Made by a program: the position numbers and the translations under genes. Positions 38,277 through 53,100 of a stretch of 64,000 bases of DNA are shown here, in pieces. Source of the stretch: Polyodon spathula (taxonomy: Eukaryota; Chordata; Actinopteri; Acipenseriformes; Polyodontidae); the NCBI RefSeq assembly GCF_017654505.1, contig NC_054539.1, forward strand, positions 66,510,256 through 66,574,255, read 5' to 3'. Position 1 is the stretch's first letter; every line of letters starts with the position of its first letter. The notes below the pieces were generated by a model. That model saw only the letters and a list, made by a program, of their open reading frames with translations, made no database searches and was not told where the DNA came from.

Positions 38277-39541
38277 CTTGAGGAAATCCTTAAACTCCGG
38301 CTGCTCATCAGTTTTCTTTTGCAGTATGGCGGCTCCATTCAGCTGACAGCTGCAGAAGCGATGTAGGCCTGCATGTGGGAAGGCTCAAAGGCCAGGATGT
38401 CATCGATCATCTGCACCAGCATCTTCTCTCCACTCATCATCCTCCTCCTCTCTCACAGGGCTCTGTGGTTCACACAGGGGTTCAGGTCAGCTTGAACTGA
38501 ACAAAGCAGTGTTTTTACACTTCAGGGAGAGTTGCTTAAGGCCTATTTACAGTATAATCGTAAAGCTCGAAAAACTACTCACTTCTAAATCTTTTGTAGT
38601 CATTTTTGTATTACTTTAGTATAAATACATGTTAATTTGGATTAATATGTTGTTTTTTTCTGACTTTATGTGAACGAAAAGACACACATTTGCCCGTTTT
38701 CCCATTGGAAATAGTGATATTTTGAAATATCACTGTCCTGGTCACAAAAGCAAAGTTTGTGGGGAATAATAGCCATTTTCTATACTTTTGAGGCATAAGC
38801 AATTAGGAAATAACACTTACTACCCAGGAACAAAAATTGTGTTACACAGTGTTATTTATAAGGTCACCTTCTACCCATCAGAATCATCCAATATAGGTCC
38901 TAATATTACAGAAGAAAAACATTTCTTGAAAACAAGGTAAAAAACAGAACACTACATTTAAAAAAAAATAAAAGCTCACTTCAATAACTCTGAGTTGGAC
39001 ATGATGAGTTCTTTCCAGTTCACAAAGATCATTCCTATTTCTAATTCTGTGAGTTTTCCCGATTCAGTCATTGGCTTCTGGAAAACCTTAAAATAAAATA
39101 AAACACACATTAAAAAAGAAACTCTGACTCATCACCTATATCTACAAGAGTGTGGATCTTAATTCAAGTCCACCCACACAACCACAAGTGCTTCCTATAT
39201 ATACCATACCCTTTTGGTCACTAACCAGCAGCTGAAAAATCATTTCCTTCCAACCTGCTCTCCATAAGCACATGTGTATATTTCACAAAATGTATTGTGC
39301 AGTTTTTTATTGATTTATTTTTTTAATACAAATGAACACAAAGTTGTCACATAAGCAGCGCAAATTATTATAAATCAAGGCAAGACGAGTCATTGTTCAC
39401 ATTATGCCTTCATCAGTGTGCTCATTCTTGTACCTCCACCACAAGCTGCAAGTCGTCCATGTAGCCCTCCTCCGTCTCCGTCTATATGTCTTTTCCTTTC
39501 CATTGTGGACATGGTATCAAGGTTCATCAGGTCAGCACACC
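38277..39541 (-). pseudogene. itsn2: Three broken exons of the itsn2 DH (Rho-GEF) domain
   Basis: In the long intersectin isoform these exons follow SH3E and start the Cdc42-specific DH domain. Exon 39434-39541 begins in phase with the SH3E exon (WCADLMNLDTMSTMERKR) but is 108 nt where about 122 are expected. The later ETEEGYMDDLQLVVE is out of frame. Exon 38980-39086 is readable ([20 protein letters not shown]). Exon 38277-38462 has TGA in place of an Arg codon (KAL-stop-ERRR), and a one-base deletion after HMQAYI shifts [20 protein letters not shown] out of frame. No later DH or PH exons are found. Three independent lesions plus the deletion mean the GEF module is dead in this copy. Confidence 0.88.
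38550..38855. mobile_element. Long-inverted-repeat element, copy 3 (one arm)
   Basis: It matches the right part of copies 1 and 2, including TAATCGTAAA and the end GTGTTACACAGTGTTA, without the left inverted arm. It lies between two of the decayed itsn2 DH exons. Confidence 0.75.
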
Positions 39542-41041
39542 CTGTGTGGAGAGAGGCACAACAGGATATACCATTTTAAAAAGGAACAATACCATGCGAA
39601 AAAGACCGATTTACTAAACAGAGGCTAACTGTACTGTTGAACCCAACAATGTAAAAGAGAAATATACATCTCTACTTGGGGCCTGTTTTAAGGTACAAAA
39701 GTTTGAATCTTTGGCTTACTAAAGTATACTTGTTCCAAATACTTACTCATCTAAAGGGTATTAAGCACACATTTAAACGGCTTACCTAATCACAGAAGAC
39801 CCCAATTCCATCCAGGTGTGAAGAACTGGAACATATTTGAACCACTTTCTTTAATACTATAACCCCACCCCACCCCACGTACAGTACAGTACAAAAAGAG
39901 TTTAACCCTGCAACTGCTTCGGATCAATGATGGGTGTTTAATTTCCAGAGATTTTAATTTGTGTTTGCCAAACCCCAAAAGAATCCATAGTTGGCCCAAG
40001 GCACAGTTAGGGTTAAGATAAGTAGGCAGATAATGGCTTCTCTACAATGACAAATACACAGTTTTCACATATATAGGAAACCTTATAAACCCAAGTTGAA
40101 CATAATGCATGTAGCTCTATGCTTTCTATAAAAATATTACAAATATACATACAAAAAGCACATAGATTTTCAGTATTAGTGCAGGGAGAAAACTATTTTC
40201 AAGGAGGGATGGAGCTCTATCATGCTACATCAACTTTTAGGAACGTACCAAAAAGTACATGACTTGATATTGTGCTGCCTGAACGTTATCAATAGTTCAT
40301 TTGTTTCTATAAAATATTTCAATCACTACATTTTATATGCAAAACACTTGTTTCATCTAAAGACATTTCAGACAAAGCCCAATGAAGCCTAGGTGCTTCA
40401 TAAAACAGACCTTACATTCGACAGCAGAACGGTAAAACACTTGAAGGGTAAAGTAATAACTGGCATTTATCTTGTTTTGAACCTATTTGGTCTAACTTTT
40501 AAGAACTTAAAAATAAAAACACCAAAAGCCCACTCAATACCACTGATGACTTATTCGTGTACAAATATGACACAGACACTGTGCAAACTTTGCAGATTTT
40601 TATTGAACAAAGTATTTTTTTTTAAGAAAAGCACCACACTCCATAAACAGCACTTTATTAGAATATGTATAAAGCTGAAACACTATCTTGTAAACCACAC
40701 CCTTTGCCATATTTTAAAAAATTGCATAGTATGAGCTTCTATAATATGAATGCAACTGTTAACAGCTGAAAATGCATCATGCCAACAATACAGTTTGCAT
40801 TTCTACACTTCAGCCACAGCGTGTCTTTATATAAATCATTTTAAACACTGCACACACACACACACATTTTGGTTAAATGTTGTTTAGAAATACCCATAGC
40901 AGCCAACACATTGCCAAAGCAAGTTAATTATGCATAATACTTTACATTTTCCATGTTCATTTCTAACTAAAAGCAGCCATTTGACTTTTTCATATTGGTT
41001 ATAAAATGGATGCTACACGAATACTTGTCAATTATGTAAAC

Positions 41042-41084
<43 letters not shown>

Positions 41085-41876
41085 CTACTAGGATAGCCAA
41101 TGCAACATGATGCCAGTTTAATTATTAGCTCAGTGGTTCCCTACTCCAGTTTTTGGAGACCCAAGGCAGTTGAGGTTTGTGTTTCAGGATGCAATAACCC
41201 AGGTTTAAAAAACATTTCTATTTCTCATCGCAAACACCACCCTCACAAGTCCCTCCTTAATTAACTGTATTTGAGAAAGATGAAGTTCGTTTTACTGCCA
41301 CAATGCTGAGTTAACTTTTTTACGCTACAGATAATATAACCCCACACTTGGGTTCTATGCTGCACATAGGAAACTTCACATGGTGTCAGAATTTCCATTT
41401 AACACAGGAAGTAAATGGGAGAATGCGTCCATCAAACCATGTAGCTTTATGGCAGGATAACTGGGCTGTCCAAGGCAAAACAAGAGTCTAGGAAACAAAC
41501 CAATCAACAGCAGAATTCTGTTTTGTAAGAATGTTTTAAAAACCTCAGTTTAAGCACTTAAAAACACAGCAAAGATTAAAATCTACTTTATCAGTTCAAA
41601 ACACAACCACGATTGTTAATTTAGTGGTCCTTGAGGGCCAGGATAAGGAACCACAGTTTAAGACCATGAGGCCACAGGTTATGAATCTGTAACCCAGATC
41701 TTGTGCCTCAGACTAGCTTGATTCGGACAATACTGATCAAGCACAGAAGACCTTATAGGCATTGTATATAAATAAACTGATATACAATTATTACATTTAC
41801 ATTCAGCATGCTGTTCGTTCATAAATTGTAAACAGAATTGTACAATTGCAATAAAAATAAAGAAAAGTGTAGCATT

Positions 41877-41950
<74 letters not shown>

Positions 41951-41978
41951 ATGTGTGTATATATATGTATATATATAT

Positions 41979-42029
<51 letters not shown>

Positions 42030-44131
42030 TATAATATATATATATATAGCTAGTTCTCTTTTTATTTGCCAAATCAGTTTTTGCTAATACAGTATAAAAG
42101 CCATTTTGCTAAATTGTAAAGCATCCATTTTCAACACCAGCTGTTATCAGATTCCTATGACTAACATTCCACGAGAAAAACAGATTTATTCCATTTTGCT
42201 TTTTCTAAAAAATTAAACAAATCGCCTAAATGTTTAAATGATATTAAAAAAACACTATGTCTTAAAACTGATTATATTTCAACCATAACCTCAACGTACA
42301 TAACTATTCAACCACCAATTAAAAGAAAGAAGAAAAAAATGTTAAGATAGTGGGTTTTTGTGTGACCAGCCTCCCACCACTACCACAATGGAAAAGCAAA
42401 TCTAACTGAATTTACAAAAACCACAAGTCACCCCAGTGTTGGAAAGAATAGGGAGGAAGAACGAAAAGCACAGCTGACTGGAGTGAAAGCCACAGAAAGA
42501 CCCACTATCCTTCCTTCCCTCTAAGCAGATTAACAGTTACCATGTTTACATGAGTGCATGAAAATGTGCCTGCAGCACAATCAGCTACAAAGCTGAACAA
42601 AGGGTTCATTTGGAGCACCCTCTTCAATGAGTTTTTAAAACCAGAGCCCATTTTTATCTCCCTATAACTTCAAATCACAAATCCTGCACTAAAACTACAA
42701 GAAACTACTGTTTTAAAAGTGCCTATTTACTTGACAGTATCTTACACTGGATCTTACCTTGTTTTTCATGTCTACCACAATACTAATACAACTTTAAAAC
42801 AAAAAATGTGATTTATTTTAATTCTGCAATTAAATGTGACCCCACTTTCTATATAAAGTTTCCAGCCCTCCTATAAAACATAACAATCCAGTATTAAGTA
42901 ATGACATTTGATAAATATCTTGCAAGACTATTACTGTCGTTGAAGCACTGATCATGGCTCTCTACCCAGGGTCCACCCTTCAGTTAATCTGGGATAGTGG
43001 GTCTCTTTGAGGGACTTTCATACGTTGATTAGGAGGCAACATTACGGTCCTACAAAAAATAAAAAAAAATTAAATGAAAAAATTAAAATAAGCAAAAAAA
43101 TTCAATAATAAAGGAAATAAAAGTAGGAAATACAGAATGAACTATGATAAGGAGACAGACAGAATACAGCTATAAGAATACAGTCAAAGTCAGATGGGTA
43201 TTTGTGGCCCCATCATGACTCCCATTTTGGCCTATATTTACACTAGCATTTGTGTTCTCGTTATAAGCTGGAACACAAATTGCAGTCTCAGTGTTATATA
43301 CAGTTATAAAATAGCACTGCATTACTTAGTCCAAGTTCATTTTCTGGGTCACAACTATCACTGCTATTAAATCGGTCTGTACTTAGTTCGTAGTGGGGCA
43401 GTCTCACTAAGATGGAATAAAACTATAATACAACAGAGACAGGGACCCTGGGATGTATTCCTGTATTACAACCACCAACCACACTAATTCACAAGATCTC
43501 CCCCTCAAGTTCAGAGTAATGAAACCCAGACAGTGCCATTGACACTCAAAAACATTCAAGGCCAACTACCACAGCCATAAGAGACCATGCTTTTCTAATA
43601 TGGGAAAAAACAATACCTGAATGAATGTTTTTAATTTTTTTTATTTTATTATTTTTTTTAAATCAGTTCCCCCAAGTGGTATTGCAATGTGGCTTTATGG
43701 CTTCAGAATTAACCTCCTACATATATAATCTTTCAGGTTTTGGCTGACACACATCCAACTCCTAACAAAGGCCTGCCTCAGGAGATACTTGGAAAGTAAA
43801 GGACCCTTAAAGTGATAGTGTTTGTCAACTACAGTACACTGCTTTGTTAAGTGTGGTTAAAACAGAAGGATCTAAAAAGAAGAATAACTTTTAAGAATGG
43901 CAAGCTATCATCAGATCTCTTAATATACCTACAGTACCCTTTAAAGTAATTATTTTTTTCTCCACCTGAACAGAAATTATCCCAGTACTCATTACACAAG
44001 GAAACAAGTGTTAGTGTAAGTTTTTTTTTTTTGTAATTGTTTCTGTGGTAAATGTTGCTCTTTGCACACCTAACTTATGGGTGTTGTATTTTTTTGAATG
44101 TATAATGTTGAGATGGTTTGAAATCAATGAA

Positions 44132-44168
<37 letters not shown>

Positions 44169-44181
44169 TGAACACACTTTT
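39542..44181. other. Former intron / 3' region beyond the itsn2 short form, repeats only
   Basis: This lies between the SH3E exon and the first broken DH exon. It holds an (ATT)n array at 41041-41082, large interrupted (TA)n arrays at 41876-42048, and a poly(T) run at 44130-44165. AATAAA-like signals on the minus strand near 43639 could end the short transcript. No protein-coding signal is supported. Confidence 0.5.
41876..42048. repeat. Interrupted (TA)n arrays
   Basis: Several (TA)n blocks with TATG and TAATA interruptions. Confidence 0.96.
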
Positions 44182-47100
44182 TTAGCCACTGTATGTTTGA
44201 GAACATATTGCAAGAGTGTACTTACATTGCTGACTTGGATCAGACTCTGTGGTCATCTGGACATAATTTGAAGGAAAGAGTCCTGCCACTCCATTGAGCT
44301 CTCCTTTCCACCAATCCAAATCATCCTTGTTCAGAACATTGATGAGCTGCCCCTTGGAGAAACTCAGTTCATCTTCATTCACAGCTGCATAGTCATACTT
44401 GGCTATTACCTGGCACACTAAATACAAACAGATGCAGAATAAAAAAAAGGGAAGTGGCTAAACAAGGTTTAATGACAGAAAACAGAACATTTCACATCTG
44501 TAGGTTTTAATTTCACTGTACAACATGACAAACAAAAAAGGATTAGAATGGTAACTATTTTAATATCATTTAAAATCCAAATATTTTTTTCTGAAAGCTT
44601 TGGAGGTTAAAGTGTAGCTTCCACAAAGTTGACAAGAACACAGTTACCTGTAATCATATAAAAATGCTTTACAATACTTCACAAAATGAAGGAATACTCA
44701 AAGAAATGTATAAATGCAGTCAAATCACACACTCCTTTCCAATGTGCATAATCAAAGCCAGGAACGTGTTGGCAGTTTTGATGATCAAACACCATATCAA
44801 GGTAAGGCCAATGGAAAGCTGGGGATCCCTGGCCCAGGACAGACCTGTACTTTGCCATCACCACACATCTCAGCTGATACACATTTCACATTAAAATGAC
44901 CATTTCAGTACAGGATTTGGGTATTTACTTTATAAAACTCAATACACACATCTCTGAAGGTCCTTTACTTGTTGGGACCAGTTTAGTTCGACTCCAAATT
45001 ATACAAAGACAGAACCAAAAGGTAGGAGTATTCTAACAATAGCAGGTTCAGTTTCACTTGATCTTCCTGCTTGTTTTCAGTGATGATGTGACTGAATATC
45101 CATCACAGAGGTGCTCTTACCTGGCGTGTGAGCTGGGGTGGGGGCTGGAGTAGTTTTGTCACTGCCTGCACCCAAATGTTTAACATGGCTACCAGGAAAC
45201 CATCCCTTTTGACGTTTTTTCCCTCTTGCCTGAAAAAAGGAACAGTAGAACAAATGATTACAACAATCGATTTTAACACCACCAAACACAACCATAAACA
45301 AAACAATATCCAATCAATTATTTTTTGGACAATTCAAGGAAGGACCTTTCCATTTATTGGACACATTGTAAAATTAGCCTTTTGTTTAAACAAATATTCA
45401 GCACTTTAAGTTATTTTCAATATTATATAAAAAAAGTAAATCAACACATACTTTAAAATAATGAATAAATAAACTAAAAATCACAAAAAAGTAGAAATTA
45501 TATCTTCAATGTTTCAACTCATATTAGAAGATAGGTGAAACATGTTCCCTTACCTGTAGCTCTCCTTGCCACCAGCCAGTGGGGTTTTTATTGAGGATGA
45601 GAATGAGCTGCCCAGGAGCCAGGCTGAGCTGCTCGGAGCCTGTTGCTGTGTATGCTGTGGTCACCTGGACAATCTCTGTGTGTATAAAAAATAATTTTTA
45701 AAAAATATTTTTTGATAGGTCTAGTAGTCTAAATAATGCTATAGACATTAGCGCTGTGCTGGCACTTGTAACTGCCTTTAAGAAGTATTTTAAATCACTA
45801 GGTATTACATAAATCCATTCATTAATGTGTTGATTTCAAAACAACAGAATCAGCACATCTCCAATAGACATGCACCCCACAACACGGCTGTCAAACACAC
45901 AATAGCCATTTCAATGAAAAATATCACACTATGTACATAATGTAGACATACAGACAGATACCTCCGTATTCCCCCAGATGCTGATACTCTAAACCCCTGT
46001 TCACTCTTCCATTTTTATACCAGTTACATAGATGAACAGAATCGCAATACCTGTTCACACTGGAGTTGTCACTGGCGTCGTACCAGTATAACCGTATCGA
46101 TACAAAGTCCAGAAAAGAGCACGTTTTGTACCGCTACAGTTGTGCGTGACGGAGTTCCCCATAGAGAATCAGTGGCGTTGAGTATCTTGTGTATACAGAA
46201 TATCTTTGATGTAAGTGTATGGATATAAACCAGCTTCAATGTGGATAGGTATATCACAACAGTATCGGAACTGGTGTTGTAAAGTGAGTTCGTGGTATCG
46301 TATCGATATATTCTAAACAAACTAATTTTACCAGCAAAATTAGATGCCATTTTGCAGCTAGATGTAAGTGTGAAAAACAGGCAGAGAGGCTCATTAACTT
46401 GCAAAAGAAGTTAGCCAGTTTAATTACAATAAAAAAAACAGTTGATATGTTGATGTACATGTAAACTTTAAAGTGTGCATACAAGCCTCCAGTACACGCA
46501 TCCCTTTTGTCATTCAAAACAGCTCTGATAACTTCTCGTTTTCCTTTTTCTTTTACTAAACTTTGAAGTTGCACATTATGCCCTTTAGACAGGACTGATT
46601 GACTGGTAATTTGTACGGCATTAGCATGTGCTTTGGGAAAGAGGTGATTACCTAAACTTAAAAAAAAAAAGTTAAATGCAGTAAACAGAAACAAACCTGG
46701 CTTTTTGATTAATGTTCCACTTCGAACAACATTACTTGAAGCCTGAAAAAAAAAAACACATTTTATTTATAGCCTACAGTTTATGTCTTGTGCTAGCTTT
46801 ACTTACAATGATTGAGTTGACCAGTTCAAAGCTCCTGGTCACAGTCTCAAAAACTGCAAGATTGGGTCCATGAAAAATGGCAGGATACAGGTGTCGGAAA
46901 TGTTTCTAGACAGGCAGCTGCTGAAAGCAGTAAAAGGCTCAGATATTACAGAAGAAATGAAATATGCTATAAAATATCTAGAACAACAAAAAAAAAAAAA
47001 AAAAAAAGTCTAAAAGAGAAATCGTACAACCTCTTTAGCATGCTTGGCTGAAAAACCTTTGTTCCGTGGTCACCGAAATAATGTACCAAATTTTCTCTCA

Positions 47101-50100
47101 GTTAGAAACTAGTCTCGGCATGAAGATAGTTAACTTGGACGGAGGAATTAGTCAACTACACTAATTGACACCACATAATTACGTGGTCGAAGACCAAACG
47201 ATTTTTGCTGTCGATGGGCTAAAATCTCGACGGTGTTTTTTTTATGGTCCGTCTGACTCCGTTTACTTCAATTGTCTTCAATGACCTCGTGACACAACGA
47301 AATTTGAACGACGTAATTTATAGTTACAATTTTGTTTGTCAGTGAGCAAGTGCTAAAAAAAAACAGTTAGATCAAGAATAATTTTGGTTTAGTTAGATCA
47401 AGCAGTCATTCCCACTATTTTAGGCAGAAAATAACTTGGCCGATCTCTTGCAAATAAAATAAAATATAAGAAAAGTTAATGTTTAATGTCTATGTTTAAT
47501 GTGGAAATTCACAAATGTGAAATCATTTTGATAAGTTTGTTAATGAAATGATGGCGTTGAAGACCCATCAATTTTAATATTAAATCTTTATTTGTTTAAA
47601 GGATTATCATTCTTTAAGACGATAAAATTTAGATTAATACGGGTACACCGACTGATCACCACCCAAGGTTTTGCTTAATTCTGTTGGCTCTTTCGGCTAA
47701 AGGAAAGAAAAAGAAAGGAAAGAAGGGAGGGACAGAGGCGAAAGAGAAGATAAAGAGGGGATATCACACTTTTTTGGAACAAGCACCAAGTGGCTATGGT
47801 TTATAATAGAGAGTCAATCTTTGATCAGCCGTACTATCTAATCAATTGAACGCACCTGTAATCACGTGATGAATTACGTGTGGTGTATTACGCACACAGC
47901 TTCTGTTGCTAAAACAGCTACCAGATTTAGCTGCCAAAAAAATTACCAGCAGACTGAGGCAAATGAAAGTTACAGAATTAGCTGGAGCACTGTGTGCTTT
48001 AAATTGCTGCAGTTAATCAAATTAAAACAGTCACCTCGTTCACATTTTTCATCTATTTCGTCAGTAAGGGTTGGATATCCTGTCTGTTATTGAACAGCTA
48101 AGAACTTGTATTTTATTCTTTTCAATTACACGCTATTAAAGTGATTTACACTTTAGTAGAAAATATTTCAACAATTTCAACATTTTTAAAAAAGTGTCTT
48201 TGACTGGCACAGTCTCACATGCCAATGATGGCAACACTAGCAAAAGACTTCATCTTTAAAAACAGCCTCTTCCAAACAGATAAAGATATCATGCATCAAA
48301 TTAGTGCGGGGTCAAACACGGGATTTTCATGTTCGGATATTCGCTCATAATTTAAATATTTGTTCGTTTTCAAAATGTAATAAAAGCCATTATATTGCTC
48401 AGAATGCCGGCAGAGACTGCATAGCAGCAGGGGCAGTGGGGTGTGGCCCGTGTGTGTGCCTGTGTTTTACAGCGTGACAGTACAGTAACACGTCAATGTA
48501 GAAAAATAAAACAGGAGCAAAGAATACGTTGTGCAGGCCTTACTTTACCCCACTGAATTAACTACAAAACAAAGGATGCCAAATTGCAGTTCAACTTAAA
48601 CATTGTTTTGTTTATTCCCGAAATACAGTACACAAAGATGACACCTCATTTCAGAGGTCTTACACAGAATTCTGTGTTACATACGCAGGGCATTTTAATA
48701 AAAATGCAAAATAAAATAGCAGTGCTTTTCTAAACACAGATGTAAAAGACCACAAATCCCCTTTTCATCCCCATCCAATAATGTTGTTTATATTATGAAG
48801 TAGTTTTATGCAAAGCCAAGTGTAAAAATGGTTCCACTGCTCCCTGTATCCTCTTTAACGTCCCTGGTATTAGATCCTCTGTAATCTGTATCACAGCATC
48901 TTACCTGTTGACAGTCAGCCAAGAATTTGGACAAGTAAAACACATGCTCAAAAATCATGGTTTTAGGTTTTTTATTGAGAAATATTCCGACATCTTTCCT
49001 GCTTTCGCAAAACTTGCAGAAGTTGCAATTATGACACCTGTAACTTGTGTACCAGCAGACCTGGGTTTTAGCTGAGCGTCAGAACCGAGTGCAGACCAGC
49101 AAATGCTCTTGTTTACGTGAGGATCATCTAAAACATGATCCTTACAATGAAAGCTCCTGAGAATCATTAAGACTTTGCTTTGGAAATAGTACAAGTTATT
49201 TTTTGACTTGGGTGGTAAAAGGAAAATTTAAATAACTTTTAAAACAGCAAAACTATAAATAGTTCTGATGCTGACAGCTACCCACAGAGATTGGTACATA
49301 TTCTACAACACTGGTTTTTATGTCGTGAATGGGGGATTTTCAAAAGAAAAAACATAAGCTTGTCTTTACGTGTATTTCTACGACCATTATTTACACTGTG
49401 TACTGTTTTGCAGGTTGACTTTGTTAATCTGAAATAGTTAAACTGGAAAATAATATAACTATGTTGATGCAATATGTAGATTTTATGGTTGAAAAACGCA
49501 GATTTTGAGGAATGCTTTTTACAAGTCCAAATTTTTAAAGGCTAGGAGTGACCTCTGTCGCATTTTATTTAATTATTTTTTTGCTTTTTAAATTTTTTTA
49601 AAATTCCTTGTCATTGCCGTTTCTTCACAGTAAACAGTAGCCATAGACATGTTTTCATAAAGTAATAACATTAGGTTTACTTGTGCCTTATTGTAGTTGA
49701 ATGAAACCAAATGAACACTGAAATTTAACTTTAAAACACTTCAAATAAAACAGAACATGGAAATGGTGTTGTAAAATGAAGGCGAACACAAAATGAATAT
49801 GCTTGCCTTTTTTCTGTCATGAGATTCTCATTTGTGCTAAAGCAGCACAATGCTGTTTGACCCAGATAATTTTCCATAGAGAGCACTATGTTTGCATGTG
49901 CATAATCTGGCTTGTTTACTTTTTGCTCTGTGAAACTTAAAAAAAATAATAATAATTATATATACATATAATGAATAACCTTGCATATCACACAGAGCTC
50001 TTTTTCATTTGCCACGTTTTAAATTGTAGTGCAACTTTTGTCTTTTGCTGTGGAACGCATTTCTTTTTTTTGCCTCTGCCATGCCCCCAAAAAATTCATA

Positions 50101-53100
50101 ACAAAATTTATAAATAATATTTTTTAAAACTGCCAATTTTGACCCACTTCGAAGAGATGTAGAAAAAATATTACGAGATTGCAGTTGCTAAATTCTAGTA
50201 TTTCAAATAAAAAAAATCTTATTTTAAATACCTTCTACCGTTGAGGAGTTACAAGATTTAGTCCGAGCCATGGTCTGTGTGACAAAATGCCTGAAAATGG
50301 CCCTATTTTCAGCACCGTCGGGTATCTTATGGAAGTAGTCCAGACTAAGCAAAATATCACAAAGTACACTGCCAAAATCGTATGTAAAAACGTATCCTTA
50401 AAATATATGAATAATTACAAAATGTAGTTGTTTTTATGAAATTATTCAATCATTTTGCATTATCACGAGAACAATCATATTCATATACAAACGTTATAGA
50501 ATTCAATATAACCACAAAGAGCAAATAAAAAATTAAGTCTACAGAAAAACAAACTGTGACAATAATAAAAAAATGACATTTAAAAAAAAAAAAAAAAAAA
50601 AAACTATACTATACTGGGCTAGTGCAACAAATGTGGCCACCACTGTAAAGCAAACAAATAAATACACGCATTTCATTTTTTGGCATATAAACACAATGTT
50701 CTGTGAATGTATACTTTCACTAATTCTGCATTATGAAGAGAAAATCATATTTATATACAAAAAAAGTTATAGAATTCAATATAACCAGAAATACCAAGTT
50801 AACAATAACAAAACAAAACACAAACTATATGGTGATCATAAAGCAGTAATCGTAAAGATAATGGGGTGATGCAATACATGTGGCCACCACTGTAAGGAAA
50901 CAAACAAATAAATAAAAGTGATGTAGTGTGGTGTACGTATTGTCAAGTACAAGCCTTCTTTCAATCTTGTCCTCTTCCACTTCAAAATACATGCTGGTAG
51001 AGCGCTTCCTGTGTATACGTTTTTGAAGTGTAGAGATACAATTTTTTTTTTTTATTCCTAGTGCCTAACTTTATTCAAAGACAAGGCTCAGAAAGAGACA
51101 GAAATTGCAGAAGGGAGACAGTGTCATCAGTGCTTAGGCACTGAAATTAGAGTGGACTGGCGCATAGGGGATCAAGGTGAAGCAACTCCCATAGTAAATA
51201 TTTCATTTTTGGACGTCATTTGTAGGCAACAGCTTATAGACTCTAGACCTTTGATGGATCCAACTGCTTTTTAATAGGGTTTGTACCATTGCCAAGTATA
51301 TATCTATATCAAGTGCTACATCAAAATGCTTGGAAGGTGATAAAATAGAGGCCATGCAAAGAAATGCAGAGTTTAGTCTTACATCTATCTCCTTTGGTTT
51401 TACGTAGTTGGAAGGAAAGATCCCTGTCCTTTTGTTAATACATCCTGTCCACCACTCTCCTTCTCTCTGTGTGACCAGGATGGTATCACCTTCATGGAAG
51501 GTCAAATCCCCAGGCTCTGGACTCTCATAGGTGTAAATTGCCACATATTCTGCACAGAAGAAACACAGATGAGGAATTCAACTTGATAGAAAATGGTCTC
51601 TTTGTCACCTGTAGTGTTAATCTGTACAGCTATACACTCAATGATGCTGCGTAGAAATACTAAAAGTTACTAGTAAAATTAATAAAATGTCTCCTGCGAG
51701 ACATTCTTTGACTTCATGTTTAGAAGTGTTTATTTAGATAGGCAATATCTAGTAAAATGAGAAACTATTATGCACTTTCTCCTGGGAATACTGGGAGATA
51801 TTGCAACATACTGTTATTCTTATTATTCCCTGTCAATGTTATAGAGTACTGTAACTAAGTGGGACCTTTTTATTCTCACCTTCAGCTACATCTTGGCCTG
51901 GTGTGCTGGTGTCCACACTGACTGTTGCATAAATTGGCCTGCAGAAAAAAGATGGAGAACATTTTACAGTATTTTAATAAACAAAGCGACACATTGCGTT
52001 TCTAAGAGTAACAAACTGTTGCAATTTTAGACAGGATGCTATTAATTCAAAATTATTAATATAATAAATGCATAATTTTTTTCTTTCACTTTTTAGTTCC
52101 CATATTCCTTCGAATTTACCACTCTCAATTTGAGGAAAAAATAAAATGTCAAAAAAATATGCATTTACAAAGATACAACCTCAATTACACTGTTGTAGCG
52201 TACAAAACAGACATGAAAAAGTGCTGTTGTAGATTAATCACAGAGCTTGTTTATTGTGTTGCACACTGTATAATACCTAAGATGGCGTCTCTGTCGTACA
52301 CACACCACCACTCACTTACGGCATCACACATCCTGGCAACAGCAAGCACAACATCAGACAACATGTCACCCAGCAACCACAACAGCACTGACCACACTGC
52401 AAACACAAAAGTCAGAACCTGTTTTTCTCCCAATTTGTGAACTGTGGTATTGCTAGGCATGTCGAAAAATATGGGGGTCTGATCAGCATTTCTGATCTGT
52501 CCACGCTGGTACTGTTTGATAGAAACAATGAAATTGTAAAAGCTTCTTTTGGTATTTCTCAGGAAGCTAATGAGGCTTCTTTGAAAGGGAATAGCATGGG
52601 TTATTTGAAAATCGGGCAGTAACGTTTTGGTTCGTCTTTTCTCGTCAGTAAGTCACGTTGCTGCTTGTGTAATCTGATAGTCACGTCTTTTGTTGGTGAT
52701 TTTAATACACGCATCACTATACTGTACTCTAATTTAAGACGCATCTTAAATTCAAAGGAATACGGTATTTATTTCTTGGCAGGTTGCAGAAGTCTTGCGA
52801 TAAGATTTACTTCTCTTTTCCCTTTTTGTTTTACGTTTGTTACATTCATGTTATACAAGCCCCTTTACAAGTCTTTGCATGACTTACTCATTCTGAACCT
52901 TGCTTCCAGGCATTACTTTGACGTAGGATTTAGGGAACCAGCCCTTGACACCCAGGAGTTCCCCGAGCCACCAGTTGTCCTGCTGCTCCAGCACGGTGAT
53001 GATATCATCTTTTGAAAAGTTTAAGTGGTTATCCTTTTTTGCAGTCCAGGAGCACAGTGCTTGTGCCTGAAGATTATGAACAACCTGGCCCTAAAAAGGA

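Noticed and set aside
46050..46310. Possible hAT-like short element with GTATCGATA near both ends
   Set aside because: The inverted ends match only weakly and no target duplication is evident.
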